45,471 bases of DNA, from assembly GCA_964444825.1 (NCBI GenBank), contig CAYUIS010000026.1:1-45471 (forward strand), read 5' to 3'. Below are positions 22,595 through 31,989 of the stretch, piece by piece (within the stretch, counting starts at the first letter, position 1; every line of letters starts with the position of its first letter). A program made the position numbers and the translations under genes. The notes beneath the pieces are model-generated. The model made no database searches, was not told where the DNA came from, and was given only the letters and a program-made list of their open reading frames with translations. The DNA is from CAYUIS01 sp964444825. GTDB taxonomy: Bacteria > Chloroflexota > Anaerolineae > B4-G1.

Positions 22595-23929
22595 TCACTC
22601 AGCAGGCAAGGCTCGCTGAGCCACGTACTTCCGGAGCGCCTCCATATCAGCCGGGGCAGCTCGCAGCAGAATCAGAGCCAGGAGAACGCCCCCTGTCAAG
22701 AGTGCTGTCGACGCACCTTGGAAGCCCGCCCGCAGATTGCCCTCCGACAGTCCCTGACGCAGGCCTACGTAATGGCTTAGCGCGCCGATGGCAAAGGCTG
22801 TGAGCGCGGAGAACGCACTCAGAATCACAGCATCCGCAGCGAGCGCCGAGGAGCGCGTCTCGGGCGGGATGACGTCAAAGATCATCACGTTTATGGCTGG
22901 CATGATCATATAGCCAAAAAGTCCTAGGAAAAAGCCCGTCACCAATACCGCTGTCAGGTCACGCAAGGCAAAGACGATAAAGCTCATCGCCAACGCTCCC
23001 ACCATCGAGATGAGCGACACCCATACTGCCGACAGTTGGGTGCGTCGTCGTAGCCGGTCGATCAGCCAGCCTCCCAGGATCGCGCCGACGACAAAACCGA
23101 CGATGGCGGGCAGCAGCGCCAGAGCGGCTTCGTCCGGATGGGAGGCGATACCCTGACGGAGCAGATAGGCCGGTGCCCAGAAGGAAAACGCCCACCAGGT
23201 AGCACCTTGGCAGGCATCGAGCAGGTAGACCAAAAGGGCGGTGCGGATGCGCAGGGTCTGTTTTAGCGCCTCCCAACTAAAGCTTCCGGCATAGGCTCCG
23301 GCCTCCACATCCAGCACCTCATCCTCGGCTGCTCCCCGTGCCGGCTCCCGTACAAAGAGCAACACGATAACGCCCAGAACGACACCTGGGATACCAAAGT
23401 AGATAAAGGGACTGCGCCAGTTGGCAGTGCCCATTAGGGCCACGACCACGAGCGCAACCACCGTTCCCACGGCAAAGGTAGCCCCCAGGAGACCCATAAC
23501 GACGCCCCGGGAGCGGCGGGGGACCATATCGCTCACCATCGGATAAGCGGCGGAGCTAAAGGCAGCCTCGAAAAAGGTCATACCGGATCGAGCTAGCAGC
23601 AACTGGAAAAAGCTCTGCACGCGCCCGGTCCCCCAGGTGATGACCGACCAACAGAGCACGCCCACCGCCACCACGTCGCGCCGCCGCCACCGATCAGCCA
23701 GGATGCCAAAGAGAATCGCCCCAAGAATTAGGGTCACGTTAGTGGCAGATCGGATCATACCGAACTGCAAATCGTTTAGGCCCAGTTCCTCGCTCACCGG
23801 TTCATACAGGGGAGCCAAGAGCTCCCGGTCAGCCACCTTGAGCGTGCTAATGAGCATCAATACAGCGACGACAAAGACCAGATACCCCTTGCGTGAATGG
23901 ACCTCTACCGTGCTCCTCTGTTCCGTCAT
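22595..23929 (-). CDS. MFS transporter
   Basis: 444-residue permease with about 12 transmembrane helices. The major-facilitator motif A is visible after helix 2 (FGILADRWRRRDVVAVG), and a second copy-like loop in the C-terminal half (LGGWLIDRLRRRTQLSAVW). The central loop is acidic (DEVLDVEAGAYAGSFSW). The substrate cannot be read from sequence. The overall pattern resembles anion:cation symporter or spinster-type carriers. It is divergent from the GPH-type gene, separated by 87 bases with the latter's promoter. A GGAGGTAGGATAGG ribosome tract precedes the ATG. Confidence 0.88.
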   Translation of the reverse strand: MTEQRSTVEVHSRKGYLVFVVAVLMLISTLKVADRELLAPLYEPVSEELGLNDLQFGMIRSATNVTLILGAILFGILADRWRRRDVVAVGVLCWSVITWGTGRVQSFFQLLLARSGMTFFEAAFSSAAYPMVSDMVPRRSRGVVMGLLGATFAVGTVVALVVVALMGTANWRSPFIYFGIPGVVLGVIVLLFVREPARGAAEDEVLDVEAGAYAGSFSWEALKQTLRIRTALLVYLLDACQGATWWAFSFWAPAYLLRQGIASHPDEAALALLPAIVGFVVGAILGGWLIDRLRRRTQLSAVWVSLISMVGALAMSFIVFALRDLTAVLVTGFFLGLFGYMIMPAINVMIFDVIPPETRSSALAADAVILSAFSALTAFAIGALSHYVGLRQGLSEGNLRAGFQGASTALLTGGVLLALILLRAAPADMEALRKYVAQRALPAE

Positions 23930-23949
23930 CCTATCCTACCTCCGCCGAT

Positions 23950-23978
23950 TTGACATTAGCTCTTTCCAAAAGTATCAT
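23950..23978 (+). promoter_or_regulatory. Predicted promoter of the GPH symporter gene
   Basis: Perfect TTGACA (23950-23955), 17-base spacer, TATCAT (23973-23978, 5/6), in the 87-base space between divergent transporter genes. Confidence 0.7.
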
Positions 23979-24016
23979 CTCCACTGGAAAACGATCCCAG
24001 CGCCAAGGAGGCTAGC

Positions 24017-25384
24017 GTGAAAACCAAAAACCCAGATCAACTGCCGCTTCGCACAAAACTGCTCTACTCAACCGGCGATCTCTCCGTGAGCCTACCACTG
24101 GCCATATTGATGTTTTTCCAGCTCTATTTTCTGACCGATGTGGCACACCTGCGGCCGGACCTGGCTGGATGGGCGGTCGCCATAGGCAAGATATGGGATG
24201 CCGTAAACGACCCGTTGTCCGGTCTGATCTCTGACCGCATCCGCACCCGGTGGGGACGGCGGCGGGTCTTTCTCCTGTTCGGCGCCGTCCCCCTGGGCCT
24301 GACCTTTATGCTGATGTGGATCGTTCCCCCCTTCGGTCCCTTGGGATTAACCGCGTACTATGCGATCACCTTCATTCTATTCGATACGACATTCACGCTC
24401 ATTCACGTCGCCTACAACGCCCTCACACCAGAACTGACCGCGGATTACGACGAGCGCAGCAGTCTGAACGGGTATCGAATGGTCTACTCCATCGCGGGCA
24501 CCCTGGGCGCGATCATCTTTGCCACCATCTTGGGTTGGGTTATCACCGACCCACAGCTCCTGTTCATCATCGTCGGGGTGACGCTGGGCCTGGTAAGCAT
24601 GGTGCCGCCCCTGGTGGTGTATCGGGTCACCTGGGAAAAACCTGCAGAAGAGCAACCCGAACCCTTGCCCTGGCGGCAGGCGATAACGGCCACTTTGAGC
24701 AATCGCCCCTTCTGGATGGTGATGGGGCTCTATCTGCTCAGTTGGACCACCGCCAGCATCCTCGCAGCCGATCTGATATACTTTGCCAACTACCACCTGC
24801 GGGTGCCGGAGCAGGCGAACTACTTTGTGCTGGTGGCGGAGGGAGCGGCTATCCTGTTTATCCCCCTATGGGTCTGGGTGGCCCGCCGTCTGGACAAGAA
24901 GCGGGCCTTTGTCCTGGGCACCATCTCCTGGACCGCGATCCTATTGCTCCTTTCGTTCCTTCGCTCCGACCAGGTGACCCTGGCCTACGTGCTGGCCTTC
25001 CTCTCCGGCTCCGGCATCGCCACCGCCTACGTCATCCCGTGGTCCATGGTACCAGACATAGTAGAGCACGATCAGTTACAGACCGGCCAGCGGAGGGAAG
25101 GCTCCTACTATGCCTTTGCCTCATTCTTCCAGAAACTGGGCACGGGGTTAGCGGTGTGGGCCATGGGACAGGTTCTGTATCGAAGCGGGTACATCACCCC
25201 CACCCAGGTCAATCCGATTCCTCAGCAGCCCGACCAGGTCGTTCAGGCCATCCGGTGGTTTATGGGTCCCATCCCCACGGTCTTGCTCATCCTCTCTGTC
25301 GTGTTTGCCTGGTTCTACCCCATCACCCGCGAGGTCCACGCGTCGCTGCGGGAGCAACTGGCCCAAGGAAGCAGGCAAGACTGA
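24017..25384 (+). CDS. GPH-type (MelB-like) sugar:cation symporter
   Basis: 455-residue carrier of the glycoside-pentoside-hexuronide family with about 12 helices. It opens LPLRTKLLYSTGDLSVSLPL. The family motif follows helix 2: WDAVNDPLSGLISDRIRTRW and GRRRVFLLFGAVPLGL. Acidic residues in helices 2 and 4 that couple to cations in MelB (D in IWDAVNDP) are present. The GTG at 24017 is preceded by CAAGGAGG. It resembles the second GPH gene at 27879-29243, and the two may import different glycosides. The substrate is unknown. Confidence 0.9.
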   Translation: MKTKNPDQLPLRTKLLYSTGDLSVSLPLAILMFFQLYFLTDVAHLRPDLAGWAVAIGKIWDAVNDPLSGLISDRIRTRWGRRRVFLLFGAVPLGLTFMLMWIVPPFGPLGLTAYYAITFILFDTTFTLIHVAYNALTPELTADYDERSSLNGYRMVYSIAGTLGAIIFATILGWVITDPQLLFIIVGVTLGLVSMVPPLVVYRVTWEKPAEEQPEPLPWRQAITATLSNRPFWMVMGLYLLSWTTASILAADLIYFANYHLRVPEQANYFVLVAEGAAILFIPLWVWVARRLDKKRAFVLGTISWTAILLLLSFLRSDQVTLAYVLAFLSGSGIATAYVIPWSMVPDIVEHDQLQTGQRREGSYYAFASFFQKLGTGLAVWAMGQVLYRSGYITPTQVNPIPQQPDQVVQAIRWFMGPIPTVLLILSVVFAWFYPITREVHASLREQLAQGSRQD

Positions 25385-25445
25385 CGGTGACGAGGGTTCC
25401 ATTCCACACATTGAAAAACACGATTGGGTTACAACAGAATATCGT

Positions 25446-26708
25446 CTACTGCTGTAGTCGCTTCAATACGGCGTAGGCTGCCGGGCCGACCAGCCCCTTG
25501 ATCGTGCGCGCCCTCAATGCCTGATCCAAATCTGCGATGAGATCGTCTGGATCCTCTAGGCCGACGCTGACGCGCACGATCCCATCCCCCGTCCACTCGC
25601 GAATGCGGGCCTTTTGCTTGTCGCTCAGATAGGGAGCGGCATCTATGGTCAGGTCGGTAGGATAATAGAACAGAAGGCTGCGGGCGTGCCCCAGCGACGT
25701 GGCGTAGACGAACAGGCGGATCTTTTCCGCCAGGGTGATGGCCGCCCCCAGCCCGTGCTTCAACTGAAAGGTGATCATTCCGCCAGAGGCCGACATCTGC
25801 CGGCGGGCCAGGTCACGTTGCGGATGGCTCTCCAGCCCAGGGTAGACCACACGAGAGACAGCCGGGTGGCTTTCCAAGAACCGCGCAACCTTTAGCGCGC
25901 TCGCCGAATGACGGGCCATCCGCAACGGCAGGGTCACCAACCCTCGAGCGATCAACCAGGCGTTGAAGGGGCTTATGGCCCCGCCCAGGTGGACTAGCGC
26001 CTGCTTACGAATACGGTGGACGCCCTCTGCCGGGCCTACGATGACCCCACCCAGAGCATCGCCATGACCGTTGAGGTACTTGGTGGCGCTATGGATCACA
26101 TAGTCAGCGCCCAGGGCCAACGGACGCTGCAGGCACGGTCCTGCCCAGGTGGAATCCACCGCCAAGAGCGCTCCAGCATCGTGGGAAATCCCGGCCAGGA
26201 CCTGAATGTCAGAGATACGAAGAATGGGGTTTGCTGGAGTCTCGACATAGACCATTTTCGTATTGGGCTGCAACGCCTCCCGCACCTGATCCGAATCGCT
26301 GGTATCCACCAAGCTGACCTCGATCCCCTGCCGAGGCAGATACTCTCCAAACAGCTCCACAGAGCCGGCGTAGCACACCTCGCTGGCGATCATATGATCG
26401 CCACTCTCCAGAAAGGTAAAGATCACAGCAGAGACGGCCGCCATTCCGGATGCCAAGGCCAGCGCTGCTTCTCCGCCTTCCAACGCCGCTACCTTCTCCT
26501 CCAGCATCCGCGCCGTGGGGTGCCCCCAACGGACGTAGGCGTGGGGGGGCTGATGGGATTCCATCAACAGGGCATCGAACAGCTCAGGGCCAAACCCCGG
26601 CAGCTTGAAGGCCGCCGACATCTGGATCGAAGGCGTCAGCGCCCCCGTCGCCGGATCAGGGTGCTCCCCGGCGTGGATTGCCAAGGTGTCCAGCGAAAGA
26701 TCGGTCAT
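25446..26708 (-). CDS. PLP-dependent trans-sulfuration enzyme (cystathionine gamma-synthase/lyase family)
   Basis: 420-residue cytosolic enzyme of the Cys/Met metabolism family. It opens LDTLAIHAGEHPDPATGALT, with YVRWGHPTARMLEEKVAALE at about 58-77. The PLP lysine is in VIHSATKYLNGHGDALGGVI (about residue 210). Candidate activities include cystathionine gamma-synthase, cystathionine gamma-lyase, methionine gamma-lyase or an O-acetylhomoserine reaction, and the sequence alone does not decide. A TAGGAGAA ribosome site precedes the ATG. It is the last gene of the minus-strand operon with the acetyltransferase, symporter, peptidase and MttB-like genes, 40 bases after the acetyltransferase. Confidence 0.9.
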   Translation of the reverse strand: MTDLSLDTLAIHAGEHPDPATGALTPSIQMSAAFKLPGFGPELFDALLMESHQPPHAYVRWGHPTARMLEEKVAALEGGEAALALASGMAAVSAVIFTFLESGDHMIASEVCYAGSVELFGEYLPRQGIEVSLVDTSDSDQVREALQPNTKMVYVETPANPILRISDIQVLAGISHDAGALLAVDSTWAGPCLQRPLALGADYVIHSATKYLNGHGDALGGVIVGPAEGVHRIRKQALVHLGGAISPFNAWLIARGLVTLPLRMARHSASALKVARFLESHPAVSRVVYPGLESHPQRDLARRQMSASGGMITFQLKHGLGAAITLAEKIRLFVYATSLGHARSLLFYYPTDLTIDAAPYLSDKQKARIREWTGDGIVRVSVGLEDPDDLIADLDQALRARTIKGLVGPAAYAVLKRLQQ

Positions 26709-26748
26709 TCGAGTTCTCCTATTGGTGCCTGATTTCGCGAGGGGCTGT

Positions 26749-27882
26749 CTATAATCTCAACCGGTAGACACGATACCGCTTGTACAGTTTCGCCCCCATG
26801 TGATCGGCCAGGATGGGTGTGTTCGGGTTGTCCTCCGACGTAAGAGAGAGATCAAACCATTTGTACCCTTTGGCGTGCGCCCGCTCAACCATCTCGGCAA
26901 AGAGCAGCACGCTGACGCCGGTGCCCCAATACTCGGGCAGTATGAGGACGCTCTTGACCGCCAGGCACTCGGGCTGGCGACGCGCGTGCCACCATAGCTT
27001 GACGTAATCCCAAGGATAGCGCAGACCATTGGCGTGAATGATGGCCTCGTTGAGGTCAGCGATACCGGGTAGCCACCCGACGGCCTCACCCCCCACCTCG
27101 GCGAACAAGACCAGTTCGGGGTCAGCCAGATCCCGAAAGGGAGCGAGCGAGGCCTCCAAGGCATCGCGGTGCCAGCCAATGTAATCAGGGAGATGGGCCA
27201 GAGCAATGTTGATCAAGTGGTATATACGATCGATCTCCTCATCCCAATGCGCCAGGTCAGCTCCACGAACAGTGACGCCCCCTCGCTGGCGAGCCCGGCC
27301 AGCCAGACGCAACAGGCGCTGCATAGCCGGAGTGCTCAGATCGGTATCGGCAGCGTAGGCCAAGTTATCGCCCCGTGCTGGCTGGAAACCGAACCGATCC
27401 ATATAGTGCTGGTAATATGGCGGCGTGTGCCCGCAGAGCAGGGCGGGTGGACGATCCCGGCCCTCGAGAAGCACACCGTAGCTGTCCTCATAGTCCAGGT
27501 TAAACGGACCCCACAGAGCATTCAGATCACGCTGCCTAGCCCACTCGACTGCGTAGTTGAGCAAAGCCTCAAAGACGGCATAGTCCTCCACGTACTCAAA
27601 GAAACCAAACACGCACTCACGTGCGCCACGCTGCTCATTGGCGAACTTGTCCTCGGCTGCACAGATGGTGCCTACCGGCCGGCCATCGCGCCAGGCGATA
27701 AAGAAACCGGCCTCGCCACCCCGCTTGAAGAAAGCGGACCGCTGGGGATCGATCGTCTTGGCTCGTTCAGGTAAAAGGGGCGGGACCCATAGGGGATCGT
27801 TGCGATAGATACGCCAGGGGAAGGTGAGAAAGGTACGCCGCTGGCCGGCTGTGCGAACGGATCGAATCTCAATGGAACTCAC
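26749..27882 (-). CDS. GNAT-like N-acetyltransferase protein
   Basis: 377-residue protein. The N-terminus is SSIEIRSVRTAGQRRTFLTF, then WRIYRNDPLWVPPLLPERAK and FNLDYEDSYGVLLEG. This pattern is typical of long GNAT-superfamily proteins often annotated as hypothetical. The C-terminal half has an acetyl-CoA-site-like segment (SVLILPEYWGTGVSVLLFAE) and ends NPNTPILADHMGAKLYKRYR. The start is a GTG at 27882 that overlaps the upstream symporter stop (GTGA), which removes about 50 unlikely residues read from upstream. No substrate is known. The tight overlap suggests a shared pathway with the symporter. Confidence 0.82.
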   Translation of the reverse strand: MSSIEIRSVRTAGQRRTFLTFPWRIYRNDPLWVPPLLPERAKTIDPQRSAFFKRGGEAGFFIAWRDGRPVGTICAAEDKFANEQRGARECVFGFFEYVEDYAVFEALLNYAVEWARQRDLNALWGPFNLDYEDSYGVLLEGRDRPPALLCGHTPPYYQHYMDRFGFQPARGDNLAYAADTDLSTPAMQRLLRLAGRARQRGGVTVRGADLAHWDEEIDRIYHLINIALAHLPDYIGWHRDALEASLAPFRDLADPELVLFAEVGGEAVGWLPGIADLNEAIIHANGLRYPWDYVKLWWHARRQPECLAVKSVLILPEYWGTGVSVLLFAEMVERAHAKGYKWFDLSLTSEDNPNTPILADHMGAKLYKRYRVYRLRL

Positions 27883-29243
27883 AGGACCTCCTCCACGCGA
27901 TTGCGCCGCCGGCCTTCCAACTCTTGGACAACCTGCGCGTGCCGCTCGCGAGTCAGTGGATACAGAACAGCGAACAGAATGCCCAGGCACAGGAGAACCG
28001 CCGGTACCGGTCCGATCACGATACGTATGCCCCACAGCGCGCTGACAGGTTGCTGAGCTGCGTTGGGTATGTAGCCCGTCAGGTCAAGCAAGAGGAGCAC
28101 GAGCGGAATCGCTATCGAGGAGGCGACCTTTTGCATCAGCGTGATCAGGCTGTAGAAAACGCCCTCATGTCGCTCCCCAGTGTGCAGTTCGTCCCACTCG
28201 ATAGCATCGGGGATGATCGACCAAGGAAGCACGTGGGCCGCTCCAACGCCGATGCCTGCCAGAACACACAGGAATAGAATCAACGGCAAGGCGGTCGAAG
28301 CGTTCACGGTGATCATCACCAGTTGAACCACAGCCCAAAACGCGATCCCAGCAGCGTAGGCCCGTCTCTTGTCCCAACGCCGGGATGCCCACTCCCAAAA
28401 GGGCAGGGCCAAGATGCCTGTAACAAAGATGACGGCCATGATGAGATCGCTCTGAGGTTCGCGCCGCGCGACGTACTTGATAAAGTAGAGCAGGGTGGAC
28501 TCGAGGATACCCACCGCGACCCAGGTAAGTAGAAAGATAACCATGCCAAAGACAAATGGGCGGTTCTTCAAAGCCGCCCGCAGTGACTGCAGCAAGTTGG
28601 GCCGTTCCTGGCCCATATACACCTGACGCTCCCGCGTGCCGAAAAACGTAAACCACAGGGGCAGAGCACTGACAAGGCCAAAGATCAGGCCCATCTCGAG
28701 CACCCGAGGCGCGTTGTCAGGCGTAAAGGTACCGACGATGAACAGCGGAACGGTGAACGCGACCAGACTGCCGGCAATAGAAAAGAACATACGGTAGGAT
28801 GTGAGTGCCGTACGCTCGTCATAGTCCGACGTCAGTTCAGGCGTGAGGGCAAAGTAGGGCATGTAAACAAAGGTTGCCGAGGCGTCGAACACGACGTACG
28901 CCAGGGCATAGTAGGCAGCCAGGGCGAGCTGGCTTTCCAACGGCGGACGGTACCACAACAGAGCAAAGGCCAGGGCAAACGGCAAGGGGCCGAAAAGCAG
29001 AAAAGGCCGCCTCCGCCCCCAGCGCGTCCGCGTACGGTCAGAGATGTGGCCGATCAAGGGATCGTTGATATAGTCCCAACTACGACCGACAAAGATCGCG
29101 GCAGCAACGACGCGGGGTGCAATCCCCACAACATCGGTGAGAAAGATGGCAAAATATGCCCCAATAATGGTGTAGGTCAGGCTGAACCCGGTATCCCCAA
29201 AGCCATAGAGGAGCTTTGTGCGGCGCGATAGACGTTCTGACAC
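27879..29243 (-). CDS. GPH-type sugar:cation symporter
   Basis: 454-residue carrier with about 12 helices. It opens LSRRTKLLYGFGDTGFSLTY. The family motif follows helix 2: WDYINDPLIGHISDRTRTRW and GRRRPFLLFGPLPFALAF, closely matching the gene at 24017. The middle loop has RERQVYMGQERPNLLQSLRA. GTG start at 29243. The stop overlaps the acetyltransferase start, and the M28 peptidase stop is five bases upstream. This points to import of a compound, perhaps an amino sugar or glycoside, processed by the neighbouring enzymes, which is an inference. Confidence 0.9.
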   Translation of the reverse strand: MSERLSRRTKLLYGFGDTGFSLTYTIIGAYFAIFLTDVVGIAPRVVAAAIFVGRSWDYINDPLIGHISDRTRTRWGRRRPFLLFGPLPFALAFALLWYRPPLESQLALAAYYALAYVVFDASATFVYMPYFALTPELTSDYDERTALTSYRMFFSIAGSLVAFTVPLFIVGTFTPDNAPRVLEMGLIFGLVSALPLWFTFFGTRERQVYMGQERPNLLQSLRAALKNRPFVFGMVIFLLTWVAVGILESTLLYFIKYVARREPQSDLIMAVIFVTGILALPFWEWASRRWDKRRAYAAGIAFWAVVQLVMITVNASTALPLILFLCVLAGIGVGAAHVLPWSIIPDAIEWDELHTGERHEGVFYSLITLMQKVASSIAIPLVLLLLDLTGYIPNAAQQPVSALWGIRIVIGPVPAVLLCLGILFAVLYPLTRERHAQVVQELEGRRRNRVEEVL

Positions 29244-29248
29244 AACGA

Positions 29249-30460
29249 TTACTCCTTACGTTGACTCAAGACAGAGATGGTGGAATCTGCACTTTCCAAA
29301 AAGCGGCCCAGGATCTCGACCGCCTCTGCAAGCCGGTCTGGGTGCACTCGATCAGGGCTATCCAGCGCGGAGTGAAAACCTCGCCCTCCCAGATCGAGAT
29401 CAAAGCTGCCAAGCGTCGTGGCAGGGATGGATCGACGGAGGAAGGCAAAAGCGTCGCTGTTGACAAAGGGCGCGGGAATGGGGCGATCCCCAGTCACCGC
29501 CTCCACCGCCTCGGCCAGCATCTGGTTGAGAAGCGGATCGGTTGGCAGGCTGAGCATCGCCGTTCCATCCTGTTCCCACACCACGTAGCCTCCATTCTGA
29601 CCCATCACCTCCAGGTTGACGACGGCGGTGGGCACGGGCCAGTGCTCCCGATCCCGAACATAGGCCAGCGCCCCCTGCATCTGAGCCTCCTCCCCGACGG
29701 TAAAAAGAAGTGTGACGATGACGCGGTCAAGGTGCAGTTCCTCTCGCTGCAGCCGCTGGGCCAGGGTCAGCAAAATCACGGCAGCCGCTCCATTATCCAC
29801 CGCGCCTGTGCTGGGATTCCGGCTAAAGCGCCCGCCGATCAGGTTTGCTCCCATCCCCAGTCCGTAGACAGCGACCGGAAGGGCCAGCAGAAGCGCCAGC
29901 CAGCGTACAACCCCGGCAGCATTTCCCGCCGGGAGGAATCCCTCTACACCGGTGAGTATCCCGGAAACCAGCGCCAGTCCCATCGCCGGCACACCCAGGC
30001 GCAGCAACACTGCGCGCTGATAGTGATCCAGGAATTCGGTCTTGGAGTCCAGATGGGCACACAGGATGACCTCGCGCCCCCCCACAGAGGAGGGCGAGGT
30101 AGACGGAGGGAAGGAAACGACGAGATTCTCGGCGGGTTGGCGGATCAGAGCAGTGACCGTTGGACGTAGAAAGTAGACTTCCAGCAACGGGACCGCCAGC
30201 GCCAAAAGTGCCACGATCAGCCCGCCCCACCCCCAGCGTAACAGCGCGGCGACGGGCAGGAGGAGGCCAGTCAGGGCCATCCACAGACCCAGCAGTTCCA
30301 TAAAGTAGGGATACAGGGAAAAGTACTGGGACTGAACCGGGATCCCCCACTCCTCCAGCCACGCTCGAACAGCTCGAGTCGTGTCTTCAAGCGCCTGGCT
30401 GCCATTCGGCCGAGGAGTCGAGAGAAGAGAAACCAGGGGTGAGATCTCAGCACTGTTCAC
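29249..30460 (-). CDS. M28 family zinc aminopeptidase with membrane helices
   Basis: 403 residues. Zinc and catalytic residues of the M28 family are present: AHLDSK (His-x-Asp), GAVDNG, the base pair GEEAQ, NLEVMG, and the C-terminal ligand in GGRGFHSALDSPD. Two hydrophobic pairs interrupt the soluble part: about 58-95 (LWMALTGLLLPVAALLRWGW onward) and about 150-200 after the first ligand, which is unusual for M28 and suggests a membrane-embedded form. No signal peptide. GTG start. It sits 16 bases after the MttB-like gene and six before the symporter. Confidence 0.87.
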   Translation of the reverse strand: MNSAEISPLVSLLSTPRPNGSQALEDTTRAVRAWLEEWGIPVQSQYFSLYPYFMELLGLWMALTGLLLPVAALLRWGWGGLIVALLALAVPLLEVYFLRPTVTALIRQPAENLVVSFPPSTSPSSVGGREVILCAHLDSKTEFLDHYQRAVLLRLGVPAMGLALVSGILTGVEGFLPAGNAAGVVRWLALLLALPVAVYGLGMGANLIGGRFSRNPSTGAVDNGAAAVILLTLAQRLQREELHLDRVIVTLLFTVGEEAQMQGALAYVRDREHWPVPTAVVNLEVMGQNGGYVVWEQDGTAMLSLPTDPLLNQMLAEAVEAVTGDRPIPAPFVNSDAFAFLRRSIPATTLGSFDLDLGGRGFHSALDSPDRVHPDRLAEAVEILGRFLESADSTISVLSQRKE

Positions 30461-30476
30461 TATCCGGGATCATCCC

Positions 30477-31961
30477 TTACAACGCGCCAAAATCCTGCCG
30501 GGATTCATCCTCGTACACCATATAGTCCTCGATGCTGCGAGCACGGGTTTTTTCCAGGTACTCGCTCAATTCCTTTTCTACTGCCGGATCCAGCTCCCGG
30601 GGCTGATGGGTGTCCAAGATCTCCCGCACCCGTTCGCGAGCCCGATCGAGCACGGTCTTGCGCCCCTCATTCTCCCAGGCCTGATATCCCTCTCGAACGA
30701 GCAACTGGGGGATATAGTGCTCCTGCCGAAAGCGGCGACGCGTGTGCTGCTCGACCAAATAGTTACCGGCAAAGTTCACCTGACGAATGACGTCCATCGC
30801 AATGGTATCGTCGGTCACTGCGATCCCCTCGGCCATCCGCAGCATCATACCGCAGACCTCATCATCCAACGCCAGCAGAAGGTGGCTCTCCAACATCGTC
30901 GAGTCGAGCGTGCCACCGCAGGTGATAAAGTTCACCCCGGAGAGAACGGCCGGCAAAAGCGTGACAGCCCGCTCTAAACCAGCCTGGATATCCTCCAGCT
31001 TTGATTCGGTGACACCGCCAACACTGCGGCAGGGAACGCCATAGTGGCGAGCCAGTTGAGCGGAGGCAGCCGTGATGAGCCCCGTCTCGACGGCCCCCAG
31101 CGCCACCGTCCCCAGCCGCATATTGGCGATGGTGGAGACCGTGCCGTAGAGAACCGGGGTGCCGGGGCGAGCGATCTGGGCCAGAATGATGTGGGCCAGG
31201 ATATTGGCATTCTGCTGAGCCAACAGCCCGGCCAGCGTGACGGGGGCGGTCGCGCCAGCTATCGCCTCCGGAGACATTGCCACCGGTTGGCCATACTCAG
31301 CGCAGATGAGCAGCCCTTCGGCCTGCATCTGGATCATCTGGAGCGGGCTGTTGACAGAGCAGATGGCAAAGAAGCGTGGCCTGGCCCTCAGTTCCTCCTT
31401 GCCCCCAACGGCGATGGACATCATGCGCATCATATCCCACGTGGGCAGGAAACCGTAGCAGCCCATTCCGAACGACTTGTGGCTGAGAGAAGCCCAGGCC
31501 ACGATCGCCTCGGCGTGGATGGAGGTCATTGGAACGTCGGCAGGCCAGATGTCCATCTGGCTATTGTGGATATGATCCAGGCCGCTGATGATCTTTATGT
31601 GGCGGTGCACGTCGGCCAGGGACACCTCCCGCCGCTCGCTGGTGTCGATATCCAGGATGTGCGTGGGAGTACCCAGACCGGCAAAGCATACCTTGTCCCC
31701 CCCAACCTCCACCTGAAAGTCAGGATCGTTGCCATAGAGGGTGAAGGATGAGGGTGCCTGTTCGAGCGCCCATTCGACCAGCCTGGCAGGAATGTGGACC
31801 GCACGCATATCTTCATCCACCTGCGCACCGGCCTGGCGGAACAGATCCCGAGCTTTGCCATAATCCACCTTGATCCCAATGTCGGCCAGGATCTCGATTG
31901 AGGCAGCGTGAATGCGTTCGATCTCCTGTTGACTGAGCACCTCAAAACGCGCCGTTTTCAT
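30477..31961 (-). CDS. MttB-like methyltransferase, non-pyrrolysine
   Basis: 494-residue member of the trimethylamine methyltransferase superfamily. It opens TARFEVLSQQEIERIHAASI EILADIG-type and keeps family blocks such as CFAGLGTPTHILDIDTSERR, AGATAPVTLAGLLAQQNANI and SAQLARHYGVPCRSVGGVT. The frame contains no internal amber codon at the place where archaeal MttB has pyrrolysine, so it belongs to the large non-Pyl group, whose studied members (MtgB, MtpB, MtcB) demethylate glycine betaine, proline betaine or carnitine onto a corrinoid protein. No corrinoid protein gene is in the window. The ATG at 31961 is preferred over one 12 codons upstream. It is the second gene of the operon. Confidence 0.9.
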   Translation of the reverse strand: MKTARFEVLSQQEIERIHAASIEILADIGIKVDYGKARDLFRQAGAQVDEDMRAVHIPARLVEWALEQAPSSFTLYGNDPDFQVEVGGDKVCFAGLGTPTHILDIDTSERREVSLADVHRHIKIISGLDHIHNSQMDIWPADVPMTSIHAEAIVAWASLSHKSFGMGCYGFLPTWDMMRMMSIAVGGKEELRARPRFFAICSVNSPLQMIQMQAEGLLICAEYGQPVAMSPEAIAGATAPVTLAGLLAQQNANILAHIILAQIARPGTPVLYGTVSTIANMRLGTVALGAVETGLITAASAQLARHYGVPCRSVGGVTESKLEDIQAGLERAVTLLPAVLSGVNFITCGGTLDSTMLESHLLLALDDEVCGMMLRMAEGIAVTDDTIAMDVIRQVNFAGNYLVEQHTRRRFRQEHYIPQLLVREGYQAWENEGRKTVLDRARERVREILDTHQPRELDPAVEKELSEYLEKTRARSIEDYMVYEDESRQDFGAL

Positions 31962-31989
31962 CGGTCGATATCTCCCTTGAGGCTTGCCT

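Noticed and set aside
25385..25445. Terminator between convergent GPH and trans-sulfuration genes
   Set aside because: No convincing hairpin or T-run in the 61 bases.
29216..30169. Long plus-strand open frame of 317 codons
   Set aside because: It is antisense to the M28 peptidase, has no ribosome site, and its translation shows no family motif.
30477..31961. Pyrrolysine-containing MttB
   Set aside because: The frame is open without an internal amber codon, so pyrrolysine is not needed.
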